A stretch of DNA of 64,000 bases, taken from NCBI GenBank assembly GCA_902624885.1, contig CACNZU010000005.1:1-64000 (forward strand). The letters are read 5' to 3'. The DNA comes from an uncultured Pelagibacteraceae bacterium (lineage in GTDB: Bacteria; Pseudomonadota; Alphaproteobacteria; Pelagibacterales; Pelagibacteraceae). A model generated the notes under the pieces. That model was not told the DNA's origin. It saw nothing but the letters and a program-made list of their open reading frames with translations, and ran no database searches. Positions 43,120 to 52,466 of the stretch are shown here, one piece after another. The stretch's first letter is position 1. The number at the start of each line of letters is the position of its first letter. The position numbers and the translations under genes are program-made.

Positions 43120-43485
43120 ATGGAAGAAAATTTCAATATTCATTTAGGTAAAAAATTAAGAATGCGAAGATTATCTCTAGGACTAACACAAACAAAAGTT
43201 GCACAGGCCATAAACGTTACTTTTCAACAAATCCAAAAGTATGAAAAAGGAACAAACGGTGTTAGTTCTAACAGGTTGATGCAATTATCTCAGTTTTTAA
43301 AAGTTCCAATTATCTATTTTTTTGAAGATTTTAAGGAATTTAAAGATATAAACTCAGGAGAAGAGTCTAATGACGATTTAAACTACTCATTTTTAAGTAG
43401 GACATTTTCTTCACTATCAAGGGCTCAAAAAGATAAGATATTACAAATCTTGAGTAATACTTCTAAATTTGAAAAAGTTGGATAA
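43120..43485 (+). CDS. XRE-family helix-turn-helix transcriptional regulator
   Basis: 121 residues. The N-terminal HTH (about 10-65) reads LGKKLRMRRLSLGLTQTKVAQAINVTFQQIQKYEKGTNGVSSNRLMQLSQFL, a classical lambda-repressor-like domain; QQIQKYEKG is the form seen in a large alphaproteobacterial group that includes PraR-like regulators. The C-terminal 50 residues are acidic with a possible dimerisation helix. GGGAGA serves as ribosome-binding site. The stop is two bases from the convergent tRNA-Asn. The target is unknown; the nested hairpin upstream is a candidate. Confidence 0.92.
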   Translation: MEENFNIHLGKKLRMRRLSLGLTQTKVAQAINVTFQQIQKYEKGTNGVSSNRLMQLSQFLKVPIIYFFEDFKEFKDINSGEESNDDLNYSFLSRTFSSLSRAQKDKILQILSNTSKFEKVG

Positions 43486-43486
43486 T

Positions 43487-43562
43487 TGGCTCCTCGGGCA
43501 GGACTCGAACCTGCGACCAATTGATTAACAGTCAACTGCTCTACCAACTGAGCTACCGAGGA
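43487..43562 (-). tRNA. tRNA-Asn (GUU anticodon)
   Basis: On the minus strand the acceptor TCCTCGG pairs with CCGAGGA, D arm GCTC...GAGC, anticodon loop CTGTTAA (anticodon GTT), T arm GCAGGTTCGAGTCCTGC and an encoded CCA. 76 bases. Cloverleaf complete. Confidence 0.96.
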
Positions 43563-43612
43563 ATAAATGGGAACATACTTTTTTTAAAGGTATAAAACAA
43601 TAGATTTTTTCG

Positions 43613-43686
43613 TGGAGGCCACGCCCAGAATCGAACTGGGATAAAAGGATTTGCAATCCTCCGCGTAACCATTCCGCCACGTGGCC
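43613..43686 (-). tRNA. tRNA-Cys (GCA anticodon)
   Basis: On the minus strand acceptor GGCCACG pairs with CGTGGCC, anticodon stem GGATT/AATCC around the loop TGCAAAT region with anticodon GCA, T arm CCCAGTTCGATTCTGGG, discriminator T and encoded CCA. 74 bases. It lies 50 bases upstream of tRNA-Asn on the same strand, probably co-transcribed, and divergent from valS. Confidence 0.95.
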
Positions 43687-43793
43687 ATAAATCATTTTAT
43701 TTAAATCATTTATTAGTTTTAATAAAGCAAAATCTAACTATTTAAGCTTTTTGCACTTTTGATATAAAGTAATAATTGAATTTATCAAATAAA

Positions 43794-46442
43794 ATGGAAT
43801 TTAAAAAATACAACCACGTAAAAGAAGAGAAGAAAATCTCAGATTTTTGGATAAAAAATGGATTGTTTAAACCTAAAAAAACCAAATTAAATAAAAAATT
43901 TTCTGTCGTAATACCACCTCCAAATGTGACTGGAAGATTGCACATGGGTCATGCTTTAAATAATAGCCTACAAGATGTTTTAGTTAGATTTAATAGAATG
44001 AAAGGCCTTGAAACTCTGTGGCAGCCAGGAACAGACCATGCTGGAATTGCAACACAAGCAGTCGTTGAAAACAACCTTTTAAAAGAAGGAATTAAAAAAA
44101 ATGATTTAGGAAGAGAAAAATTCATCAAAAAAATATGGGATTGGAAAGAGGAGTCTGGTGGAATAATTTTAGATCAACTTAAAAAATTAGGTTGTTCGTG
44201 TGATTGGTCAAGAACGAGGTTCACCATGGATAAGGATCTTTCTAAAGCTGTAGTTAAAGTTTTTGTTGATCTTCATAAAAACAAGTTAATTTATAAGGAC
44301 AAAAAATTAGTCAATTGGGACACTAAACTTCAAACTGCTATTTCTGACTTAGAAGTAAACCAAAAAGATGTTCAATCTCAATTGTATTACATAGATTATA
44401 CGATAGAGAACTCAGATCAAAAAATCACTATCGCCACTACCAGACCAGAAACAATGATGGGAGATACCGCGGTTGCTGTAAATCCAAAGGATGAAAGATA
44501 TGTAAATTTAGTTGGAAAAAATGTTCTTATTCCAATTGTTAATAGGACTGTCAAAATTATTTCTGATCATTACGCTGACCCGGAACAAGGTTCAGGAGCA
44601 GTAAAAATTACACCGGCACATGATTTCAATGACTATGAGGTAGGTAAGAGAAATAAACTAGAAATAATAAATATTTTTGGTGAGAATGGTAAAATAAATA
44701 AAAATGGGATTAAAGAGTTTCATGGTTTAGACAGATTTGAAGCAAGAAAACTTATAATTAAAAAATTGAAAGAAATAGGTTCCCTAGTAAAAATTGAAAA
44801 TATTAAAAATAAAGTTCCATATGGAGATAGATCAAATACTATTATCGAACCTCTTTTAACAGAGCAATGGTTTGTTGATGCCAAAAAATTATCCAAAAAA
44901 CCCATTAAGATAGTTAAAGAGGGCAAAACTACTTTTTTTCCAAGCAGCTGGTCAAAAACATTCTTTCAATGGATGAATGATATTGAGCCTTGGTGTATAT
45001 CACGGCAGATTTGGTGGGGTCATAGAATACCTGCTTGGTATGATGAAAATGGAAATATTTTTGTAGCTGAAAGTGAAAAAGATGCAGTAAAACTAGCAAA
45101 GAAAAAAAATAAAAAAAAACAATTTAAATTAAGACAGGAAACAGATGTTTTAGATACTTGGTTTTCATCAGCTCTATGGCCTTTTGCGACACTTGGATGG
45201 CCAAACAAAACTGAAGAACTTATTAAATTTTATCCAACTTCAGTTCTTGTTACTGGTTTCGATATAATTTTCTTTTGGGTAGCAAGGATGTTGATGATGG
45301 GAAATTATTTTAGAAAAAATACACCTTTTCATAAAGTATATGTTCATGCCTTGGTAAGAGATGAAAAGGGGCAGAAAATGTCAAAGTCAAAAGGTAATGT
45401 GATTGATCCATTAGATTTAATAAATGAATATGGAGCAGATAGTTTAAGGTTTACTTTAATTTCGATGGCCTCTCCAGGACGAGATGTAAAATTATCAAGA
45501 GATAGAGTTACTGGAAACAGAAACTTTATTACAAAAATTTGGAGCGCAAATAACTTTTTAAAACTTAATAATTGTAAATTAGATAAAAAAATAAATTTGA
45601 CCTCAATTAAACTACCAATAAACCATTGGATTTATAACGAATTTATTAAAACACAAAATTTAATCACAAAAAACATTGAAATATTTAGGTTCGATGAGGC
45701 TGCAAGGTATGCATATCAATTTGTTTGGCATTCTTATTGTGATTGGTATTTAGAGTTTTTAAAACCTATTTTTAATTCAAAAAATAAAAGTGAAATTAAA
45801 GAAGCTAAAGCTTTCTCATCATTTATGATGGCAAATATTCTTAGAATTCTGCATCCCTTTATCCCTTTTTTCACTGAGAACTTATGGTCTTTAAATGCTT
45901 ATAAAAAGATTTTCAAAAATTATTTAATCAGTTCCAGTTGGCCAAATTTTAAGATAATTAATAAATTCAGCAAAAATCAAAATAATGTAAATGATATAAT
46001 TGAATTAATTTCTAATATTAGATCTGCAAAAGCTGAATTAAAAATTACACCTAAGCTTTACAGTGATATTTCATTCGATAAAAAGTCTAAAAAAGTAAAA
46101 AGGCTGTTTACTTCAAATATAAATTTAGTTAAGCAAGTAGGCAGAATTAATAGTGTTTTAAAAACAATAAATAAAAATAAAAATACAATTAATATAATAG
46201 CCTTGAAGGAAAAAATTTCTCTTTCTTTCAGCGAAGAAGTTGATTTACTTACACAAAAAGAGAAAATTTTAAAAAAGATTAATAACATTAACCAACAAAT
46301 TCTTAACCTTAAAAATAAATTAAAAAACAAGAACTATTTAATTAATGCCCCGAAAGAAATCGTGCAAAAGGATAAAAATTTAGTAAAAGAATTAAGTATT
46401 GAAGATAGAAAATTAAGAAGTATTGTATCAGGCATAAGATAA
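43794..46442 (+). CDS. valS: Valyl-tRNA synthetase
   Basis: Class I aminoacyl-tRNA synthetase, 882 residues from the ATG at 43794 (MEFKKYNHVKEE); the ORF-track start at 43776 is a TTG with no support. PPPNVTGRLHMGHALNNSLQD carries the HIGH motif as HMGH, the editing domain contains TTRPETMMGDTAVAV, and KMSKSKGNVIDP is the KMSKS loop. QPGTDHAGIATQ is valine-specific. A C-terminal coiled coil is present (KINNINQQILNLKNKLKNK). The last 18 codons have a decayed second copy at 47234-47290. Confidence 0.97.
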   Translation: MEFKKYNHVKEEKKISDFWIKNGLFKPKKTKLNKKFSVVIPPPNVTGRLHMGHALNNSLQDVLVRFNRMKGLETLWQPGTDHAGIATQAVVENNLLKEGIKKNDLGREKFIKKIWDWKEESGGIILDQLKKLGCSCDWSRTRFTMDKDLSKAVVKVFVDLHKNKLIYKDKKLVNWDTKLQTAISDLEVNQKDVQSQLYYIDYTIENSDQKITIATTRPETMMGDTAVAVNPKDERYVNLVGKNVLIPIVNRTVKIISDHYADPEQGSGAVKITPAHDFNDYEVGKRNKLEIINIFGENGKINKNGIKEFHGLDRFEARKLIIKKLKEIGSLVKIENIKNKVPYGDRSNTIIEPLLTEQWFVDAKKLSKKPIKIVKEGKTTFFPSSWSKTFFQWMNDIEPWCISRQIWWGHRIPAWYDENGNIFVAESEKDAVKLAKKKNKKKQFKLRQETDVLDTWFSSALWPFATLGWPNKTEELIKFYPTSVLVTGFDIIFFWVARMLMMGNYFRKNTPFHKVYVHALVRDEKGQKMSKSKGNVIDPLDLINEYGADSLRFTLISMASPGRDVKLSRDRVTGNRNFITKIWSANNFLKLNNCKLDKKINLTSIKLPINHWIYNEFIKTQNLITKNIEIFRFDEAARYAYQFVWHSYCDWYLEFLKPIFNSKNKSEIKEAKAFSSFMMANILRILHPFIPFFTENLWSLNAYKKIFKNYLISSSWPNFKIINKFSKNQNNVNDIIELISNIRSAKAELKITPKLYSDISFDKKSKKVKRLFTSNINLVKQVGRINSVLKTINKNKNTINIIALKEKISLSFSEEVDLLTQKEKILKKINNINQQILNLKNKLKNKNYLINAPKEIVQKDKNLVKELSIEDRKLRSIVSGIR

Positions 46443-46488
46443 ATACTTTCTTATAAAATATAATAACCATGATAATTAAAATTTTTTT

Positions 46489-47235
46489 ATGAAAAAATTT
46501 GGCACGCAGCGGAAAATTGATTTATCTTATCTAAGACAAAATTTTTATAATAAACCAAAGCAAATCCATCTAGATATTTCTAAAAGTTTAAAAAAATATT
46601 TTTCAAAATCTAATAAAAATAATATTACTTTGGTCGATCATGGATGTGCAGATGGTCAATTTTTGAACGTTCTTTCTAATGATAACTTTTATAAAAATTT
46701 TCAATTAATAGGTACTGATGTCCATAGTAAACTATTAAAAAAAGCAAAGAAACAAATTGGAAAAAGGCTCAAAACTAAGATTGGGACAATTGGTAATTCA
46801 AAACTTTTTAAAAAAAAATCAATTGATGTTTCAAGTGTTTGCGGCGTTTTACCTTTATTTAAAGATTTAAAGATTTTAAAAAATTGCATTGATTGGTCCA
46901 AACCTAAAGGTGTTGTTTTTGTTTCATCAATATTTAATGACAATGATTATGATGTATTTGTTAATTATAACGACTCTACTTCAAATCTCAAAAAAGCCAA
47001 AAAATTATCAGGATGGAATATTTTTTCTAAAAAAACTGTTTCTAAATTTTTAAAAAAGATTAAAAGAATTAAGAAATTTAGATTTGTTAAATTTCAGTTG
47101 AAAGTTAATATTAAGCCAAATAAAAAGATGCCTTATAAATTATGGACTCTAAAAACAAAAAATGGCAAAAATATTTGTGTAAATGGTCTTTCATTAATAC
47201 TTAATCAAGAATTTTTAATAATAAATATAAGATAA
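46489..47235 (+). CDS. Class I SAM-dependent methyltransferase (putative)
   Basis: 248 residues. The SAM-binding motif I is VDHGCADGQFLNVL (near residue 48), followed by an acidic end of the next strand in LIGTDVHSKLLKKA and a VCGVLPLF-type strand at the motif IV position. The C-terminal third is lysine-rich. Substrate unknown. It sits between valS and ilvD, and downstream it is bounded by a degenerate copy of the valS tail, suggesting it was inserted here. Base composition is extremely A/T-rich. Confidence 0.75.
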   Translation: MKKFGTQRKIDLSYLRQNFYNKPKQIHLDISKSLKKYFSKSNKNNITLVDHGCADGQFLNVLSNDNFYKNFQLIGTDVHSKLLKKAKKQIGKRLKTKIGTIGNSKLFKKKSIDVSSVCGVLPLFKDLKILKNCIDWSKPKGVVFVSSIFNDNDYDVFVNYNDSTSNLKKAKKLSGWNIFSKKTVSKFLKKIKRIKKFRFVKFQLKVNIKPNKKMPYKLWTLKTKNGKNICVNGLSLILNQEFLIINIR

Positions 47236-47290
47236 AAAATTAACTATTGAAGATAAAAAATTTACAAGTATTGTATTAATCATTAATTAA
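47234..47290 (+). pseudogene. Relic of a second valS 3' end (18 codons plus stop)
   Basis: Bases 47234-47278 match valS bases 46386-46430 at 39 of 45 positions at a constant offset, and the frame still reads [18 protein letters not shown] then TAA, against KELSIEDRKLRSIVSGIR then TAA in valS; the two stop codons align. The relic's TAA is one base before the ilvD ATG. The simplest reading is that valS once abutted ilvD and that a valS-end-plus-methyltransferase segment was inserted by recombination. Confidence 0.8.
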
Positions 47291-47291
47291 A

Positions 47292-49010
47292 ATGTCTAAT
47301 ATAGATAAAAAAAAACTACCAAGTCGTCATACTTCCTTAGGCCCTGACAGGGCACCACATAGGTCTTTTTATTATGCTATGGGGGAAACCGAGGAAGATG
47401 TTGCAAAGCCATTTGTTGGAGTGGTCTCAACATGGAATGAGGCGGCACCATGTAACACAGCATTAATGAGACAAGCTCAATCTGTAAAAAAAGGCGTTAA
47501 GAGTTCTGGAGGAACACCTAGGGAATTTTGCACAATTACAGTAACCGATGGTATTGCGATGGGTCATGAGGGTATGAAATCATCTTTAATTTCAAGAGAG
47601 GTCATAGCCGACTCGGCTGAACTTACAGTGAGAGGACATTGTTATGATGCATTAGTTGGTATCGCTGGATGTGATAAATCTCTACCAGGCTTGATGATGT
47701 CTATGTTGAGATTGAATGTTCCTAGTGTATTCATTTATGGTGGATCTATTTTGCCAGGAAAATTTAAGGGAAAAGATGTTACAGTTGTTGATGTGTTTGA
47801 AGCAGTAGGTAAACATTCCTCAGGTAAAATGTCTTCTGAAGAATTAAGAGAATTAGAATTAGTAGCTTGTCCAAGTGCTGGAGCTTGTGGAGGTCAATTT
47901 ACAGCTAACACAATGGCGTGTGTATCGGAAGCAATAGGATTGGCTTTACCTTACTCAGCTGGAACGCCAGCTCCCTATGAGGAAAGAGATAAATATGCTT
48001 TCGAAAGTGGTCAAGCGGTGATGAATTTATTAGAAAAAAAAATTAAACCTAGAGAAATAGTAACTAAAAAATCGTTAGAAAATGCAGCAACAATTGTGGC
48101 CGCAACTGGAGGCTCTACTAATGCGGCCCTTCATTTACCTGCACTTGCTAATGAAATAGGAGTTAAATTTGATTTAATGGACGTTGCAAAGATATTTAAA
48201 AGAACCCCTTATCTTGCTGATTTAAAACCTGGAGGAAAATACGTTGCAAAAGACATGTGGGAAGCTGGCGGCGTTCCTATGTTATTAAAGACTTTATATG
48301 ACGGAGGATATATTCATGGCGAGTGTATGACTGTTACAGGTAAAACTATGAAAGAAAATTTAGCTAATATAAAGTTTAATGCTAATCAAAAAGTTTTAAG
48401 AGAATATAATAACCCTCTTTCTCCAGATGGTGGAGTTGTTGGATTAAAAGGTAATTTAGCTCCTGACGGAGCAATCGTAAAAATTGCAGGACTAAAAAAA
48501 TTACAATTCACAGGTAAAGCCAGATGTTTTGATAATGAAGAAGATGCAATGAAAGCAGTACAGACAAAAAAATATAAGGACGGTGATGTAATAATAATCA
48601 GATATGAAGGCCCAAAAGGTGGTCCAGGAATGAGGGAAATGCTTTCAACAACTGGAGCTATTTACGGGCAAGGCAAAGGTGAAAAAGTTGCACTTATAAC
48701 AGATGGAAGATTTTCAGGAGCTACTAGAGGGTTCTGTGTTGGTCACGTTGGTCCAGAAGCTGCAATGGGTGGGCCAATTGCACTTCTAAGAAATGGAGAT
48801 TTAATAGATATAGACGCAAAAAAAGGATCAATTAATGTAAGGCTAACTAGAGCACAATTAAAAGCTAGAAGAAAAAAATGGAAAGAAAAAAAATCAAGTT
48901 TTGGATCGGGAACAATTTGGAAATATGCTCAAACAGTAGGTCCTGCTTATCTCGGCGCACCAACACATCCAGGTAAAAAAAAAGAAGTTAAAGAATATTC
49001 TAAAATTTAA
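47292..49010 (+). CDS. ilvD: Dihydroxy-acid dehydratase
   Basis: 572 residues. Catalyses the third common step of branched-chain amino-acid biosynthesis. Cluster/metal motifs include AGCDKSLPG (cysteine ligand), [32 protein letters not shown] and [30 protein letters not shown] near the N-terminus fits the Fe-S dehydratase family. The stop shares a base with the manC ATG (TAATG). Confidence 0.97.
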   Translation: MSNIDKKKLPSRHTSLGPDRAPHRSFYYAMGETEEDVAKPFVGVVSTWNEAAPCNTALMRQAQSVKKGVKSSGGTPREFCTITVTDGIAMGHEGMKSSLISREVIADSAELTVRGHCYDALVGIAGCDKSLPGLMMSMLRLNVPSVFIYGGSILPGKFKGKDVTVVDVFEAVGKHSSGKMSSEELRELELVACPSAGACGGQFTANTMACVSEAIGLALPYSAGTPAPYEERDKYAFESGQAVMNLLEKKIKPREIVTKKSLENAATIVAATGGSTNAALHLPALANEIGVKFDLMDVAKIFKRTPYLADLKPGGKYVAKDMWEAGGVPMLLKTLYDGGYIHGECMTVTGKTMKENLANIKFNANQKVLREYNNPLSPDGGVVGLKGNLAPDGAIVKIAGLKKLQFTGKARCFDNEEDAMKAVQTKKYKDGDVIIIRYEGPKGGPGMREMLSTTGAIYGQGKGEKVALITDGRFSGATRGFCVGHVGPEAAMGGPIALLRNGDLIDIDAKKGSINVRLTRAQLKARRKKWKEKKSSFGSGTIWKYAQTVGPAYLGAPTHPGKKKEVKEYSKI

Positions 49011-50212
49011 TGAAAATACGTCCAGTAATTTTATGTGGCGGTTCAGGTACACGACTCTGGTCTGATAAAAAAAATCATCAACCAAAGCAGTTTATTGATT
49101 TTGGAAATTGGACATTATTCGGAAAAACTCTAGAAAGAATAAAAAATTCTATATTTGATTATCCAATTATTAGTACTAATAGAAAATATATAAATGAAAT
49201 TAAAAAACATTTAAGATTAAAAGGTTTTAAGAAATATAAAATTATTCTTGAACCAGCAAAAAGAAATACTGCTCCCGCTATACTTAGTTCAGCATTAATA
49301 AAAGAAATACCTGAGAAACAACCCTTAATTTTTTTAACATCAGATCATTTAATTGAGAAAACGAACCAGTTTAATAAATCTATTAAAAAACATCAAAAAT
49401 ATCTTAATGATAAAAATATATTTATATTTGGTATTAAACCCTCTTATCCTTCATCTGATTTTGGTTATTTTTTATCAAAACGAGCTACTAATAAATATAA
49501 GGTTTCAAAATTTATTGAAAAACCAAATTTAGAAAAAGCAAAAAAAGTCATTAAAAAAAATGCTTATTGGAATTCAGGAATGTTTTTTCTTACAAAAAAA
49601 TCAGTAATAAATAATTTCAAGACACATCAAAACAAAAATTTTAATTGCTGTTTAAATTCTGTAAACAAATCAAAATTTAAAAATAATGTTTATTATCTTA
49701 ATAAAAATAACTTTTTAAAATGTAAGACGATTTCTTTTGATCACGCAATATTGGAAAAATCAAAAGATATATATGCAATAAATTTAAATATTCCCTGGTC
49801 TGATCTAGGTAGTTGGAAAGAAATTTGCAAAATTTATTATAAATTAAAGACTAAATATAAAAAAAAGAAAAATATTTTTTACAGGCCTTGGGGTAGGTAT
49901 ACAAATTTGTATAATGGTAAAAATTTTTTAATTAAAGAACTTTATGTAAAACCTAAAGGAGTTTTAAGTCTTCAAAAACATTTTCATCGTTCTGAACATT
50001 GGGTTGTAACCCAGGGAACTCCAAAAATAACTCTCAACAAAAAAAAATTTTTTTTAAAAACTAATGAAACTATTTTTATACCAGTTAAAACTATTCATAG
50101 AATAGAAAACCCTCATAAAAAACCGGTAAAAATAATTGAAGCACAGTTAGGGTCAATTTTAAAAGAAACTGATATAGTTAGGTATCAAGATATATACGGT
50201 AGAGTTAAATAA
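49010..50212 (+). CDS. manC: Mannose-1-phosphate guanylyltransferase with cupin isomerase-like domain
   Basis: 400 residues, shorter than typical ManC/AlgA of about 470. The nucleotidyltransferase start is ILCGGSGTRLWSDKKNHQPKQF, with EPAKRNTAPAIL, FLTSDHLIE, FIEKPNLEKA and AYWNSGMFF. The type II mannose-6-phosphate isomerase cupin follows: RPWGRYTNLYNGKNF, LSLQKHFHRSEHWVVTQG and FIPVKTIHRIENP. It makes GDP-mannose for surface glycans. The shortening is in the middle of the nucleotidyltransferase domain. The 3' end overlaps the convergent xthA by eight bases. Confidence 0.93.
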   Translation: MKIRPVILCGGSGTRLWSDKKNHQPKQFIDFGNWTLFGKTLERIKNSIFDYPIISTNRKYINEIKKHLRLKGFKKYKIILEPAKRNTAPAILSSALIKEIPEKQPLIFLTSDHLIEKTNQFNKSIKKHQKYLNDKNIFIFGIKPSYPSSDFGYFLSKRATNKYKVSKFIEKPNLEKAKKVIKKNAYWNSGMFFLTKKSVINNFKTHQNKNFNCCLNSVNKSKFKNNVYYLNKNNFLKCKTISFDHAILEKSKDIYAINLNIPWSDLGSWKEICKIYYKLKTKYKKKKNIFYRPWGRYTNLYNGKNFLIKELYVKPKGVLSLQKHFHRSEHWVVTQGTPKITLNKKKFFLKTNETIFIPVKTIHRIENPHKKPVKIIEAQLGSILKETDIVRYQDIYGRVK

Positions 50213-50981
50213 TTTCAAGTTCGATTGGGGTGTGATCAGATGGTTTTTCTTTAGATCTTGGTTTTTTATTTATATTAATTGATTTTATATTTTCAATTAA
50301 ACTGTTTGAAAGTAAAAAATGATCTATTCTCATGCCATAATTTTTTTGCCACGAACCTGCAAAGTAGTCCCAAAAGGTATATTCTTGTTTTGTTTTATTC
50401 TTAAATCTATAAACATCTTTAAAACCTAAATTGATCAATTCTCTATATTTCTTTCTTATTTCTAATCTACCTAAAGCATCGTTTTCATATCTTTTAAAAT
50501 CATGAACATCTATTTCTTCAGGAATAATATTAAAATCCCCAGCGATAAGTATATTTGAGTTTTTTTGAATTTTTGTTTGAATATTTGATATAAATCTTTT
50601 TAACCACTCTTTTTTATATTCATATTTTTCTGTATCTACAGGATTTCCATTTGGAACATAAATATTAATAAGTTCTATCTTTTTTTTTTTTAATTTTAAC
50701 TCAGCGGTAATTATCCTAGATTGTTTAAAATCATCTTTAATAAAGTTATTATTAATTTTATCTAATTTTTGTTTAGATATAATAGCAACACCATTGTAAC
50801 TTTTTTGACCGAAAACATAAGAATTATACCCAACCTTTTGAAAATCTTCATAAGGAAAACTAATATCTTGAGTTTTAATTTCTTGGAGTAATAAAATATC
50901 AGGATTCGATTGTTTGATATAATCTAAAATGTTTGTAATTCTTGCTCTTACTGAGTTCACGTTCCATGAAATAATTTTCAT
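50205..50981 (-). CDS. xthA: Exodeoxyribonuclease III
   Basis: Start set to the ATG at 50981, which overlaps the erpA stop (TAATG) and gives 258 residues from MKIISWNVNSVRAR; the ORF-track start would add eight residues inside erpA. LLLQEIKTQD carries the metal-ligand Glu, then GYNSYVFGQKSYNGVAII, LINIYVPNG, IAGDFNIIPEEID and the terminal SDHTPIELEI with the catalytic Asp-His. AP endonuclease/3'-exonuclease for base excision repair. Confidence 0.95.
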   Translation of the reverse strand: MKIISWNVNSVRARITNILDYIKQSNPDILLLQEIKTQDISFPYEDFQKVGYNSYVFGQKSYNGVAIISKQKLDKINNNFIKDDFKQSRIITAELKLKKKKIELINIYVPNGNPVDTEKYEYKKEWLKRFISNIQTKIQKNSNILIAGDFNIIPEEIDVHDFKRYENDALGRLEIRKKYRELINLGFKDVYRFKNKTKQEYTFWDYFAGSWQKNYGMRIDHFLLSNSLIENIKSININKKPRSKEKPSDHTPIELEII

Positions 50982-51295
50982 TAAACTGAAAAAGAGAGAC
51001 CACAACCACAGGAAGCCGAAGCTTTGGGATTATTTATAGAAAAAGACTCACCAATCATTTCTTTTTTAAAATCTACTGTTGAGCCCGCTATAATATCAAG
51101 CGACTGCTTATCTATTACAGCTTTGTTAAACAGGATATCATCTTTCTCTATTTTATCATCAAAGCTAAAATTGTATTTAAATCCAGAACATCCGCCACCT
51201 TGAACGGCAATTCTAAAATATTTTTGCTCTTCACTTTTGGTGATTTTTTCTATCTGGTTTTTTGCACTATCAGTAAATTCTAATTTTTTTTCCAT
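50981..51295 (-). CDS. erpA: Iron-sulfur cluster insertion protein, ErpA/IscA type
   Basis: 104-residue A-type carrier that hands [Fe-S] clusters to apo-proteins. The three conserved cysteines are in GGGCSGFKY and SCGCGLSF. FSINNPKASASCGCG is the family C-terminus. It is coupled to xthA by a one-base overlap. It may supply the several Fe-S proteins in this window (LipA, IlvD). ErpA and IscA are hard to tell apart by sequence alone. Confidence 0.93.
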   Translation of the reverse strand: MEKKLEFTDSAKNQIEKITKSEEQKYFRIAVQGGGCSGFKYNFSFDDKIEKDDILFNKAVIDKQSLDIIAGSTVDFKKEMIGESFSINNPKASASCGCGLSFSV

Positions 51296-51307
51296 AATTA
51301 TTTAGTA

Positions 51308-51313
51308 TATAAT
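51308..51313 (+). promoter_or_regulatory. Candidate -10 element for dgt
   Basis: TATAAT lies eight bases before the GTG at 51321, so a transcript starting at the usual distance would be leaderless or nearly so. No convincing -35 is seen. It is in the 25-base gap between the divergent erpA and dgt start codons, one of the few places a promoter can be. A/T-rich background makes chance matches likely. Confidence 0.3.
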
Positions 51314-51320
51314 CTATATA

Positions 51321-52466
51321 GTGAGCATGCAAAAAAATTCAATCCAAACTTTATCTAAATTAGCTGTTCCATTAAAGTCAAAGGGTAGGTTTTTTAATGA
51401 AAAAAAAACTCATTTAAGGTCTGATTTTCAGAGAGACAGAGATAGAATAATTCATTCAACTGCTTTTCGAAGACTAAAACACAAAACACAAGTATTTGTT
51501 AATACTAGTGGAGATCACTTTAGAACTAGAATTACTCACTCTTTAGAAGTGGCTCAAATTGCTAGAACCTTGTCTAAATTTTTTAATCTAAATGAAGATT
51601 TATGTGAAACCCTTAGTTTGGCTCATGATTTGGGTCATACACCCTTTGGACATGCAGGTGAAGAGGCACTTAACGATTGCATGAAAGGATTTGGAGGATT
51701 TGATCATAATATACAAACTTTAAGAACGATTTTATTTTTAGAAAATAGGTATTATGCATTTAAAGGTTTAAATCTTACTTTAGAAACATTAGATGGATTA
51801 ATCAAACACAATGGACCAATTAAAAATTTAAAAAAATTTAAGGAGATTGTAGAAATTAACTATTTTAAAAACAAGATAAATTTTTCTGAAAGCCCTTCAC
51901 TAGAAGCGCAGATAGCCTCCATCTCTGATGATATCGCATATAACAGTCATGATTTAGAAGATGGATTGAAATCTAATTTATTTTATCTTGCTGATTTAAA
52001 AAATATTCCAATACTTAACAAAATTGTTATTAAGCATAAAAAAAAATTAAAAGATTATTCAATAGATTTGGTAATAAGACAGATAGTAAGAGAAATAATA
52101 AATGAAATGGTCAAAGATTTGATAATCACCACTCAAAAAAATATTAAAAAAAATAAAATTAAGAATTTAAAACATGTTTTAAAATCTAAATATCCTGTAG
52201 TAACTTTTTCTAACAAAATGAAAAAATTCGATAAAAGAATAAAAGGTTTTTTGAAAACAAATATGTACTATCATAGTAAAGTAAAATCTAATACGAATGA
52301 TGGAAAAAAAATTATAAAAAAATTATTTTTTTTAATAAAAAAAAATCCAGGTAAATATATAAATGTGAGTAAGTACGATAAAACAAATGTTGCTAGATCA
52401 ATTTGTGATTTTATAGCTGGAATGACTGATAGATATGCAATAAATCTATATAAAAAAATAAAATGA
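51321..52466 (+). CDS. dgt: Deoxyguanosinetriphosphate triphosphohydrolase-like protein (HD domain)
   Basis: 381 residues from GTG 51321, or 379 from ATG 51327; the choice is open. FQRDRDRIIHSTAFRRLKHKTQV is the Dgt N-terminal block. RTRITHSLEVAQIARTL and LAHDLGHTPFGHAGEEAL provide the HD metal ligands, and SLEAQIASISDDIAYNSHDLEDGL the later aspartate. It hydrolyses dNTPs to deoxynucleosides and tripolyphosphate. It overlaps argS by four bases; dgt-argS is a common alphaproteobacterial pair. Confidence 0.95.
   Translation: MSMQKNSIQTLSKLAVPLKSKGRFFNEKKTHLRSDFQRDRDRIIHSTAFRRLKHKTQVFVNTSGDHFRTRITHSLEVAQIARTLSKFFNLNEDLCETLSLAHDLGHTPFGHAGEEALNDCMKGFGGFDHNIQTLRTILFLENRYYAFKGLNLTLETLDGLIKHNGPIKNLKKFKEIVEINYFKNKINFSESPSLEAQIASISDDIAYNSHDLEDGLKSNLFYLADLKNIPILNKIVIKHKKKLKDYSIDLVIRQIVREIINEMVKDLIITTQKNIKKNKIKNLKHVLKSKYPVVTFSNKMKKFDKRIKGFLKTNMYYHSKVKSNTNDGKKIIKKLFFLIKKNPGKYINVSKYDKTNVARSICDFIAGMTDRYAINLYKKIK

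Noticed and set aside
43776-43793. Upstream TTG start for valS
   Set aside because: TTG lies in untranslated-looking DNA without ribosome-binding site; the ATG at 43794 gives the normal ValS N-terminus.
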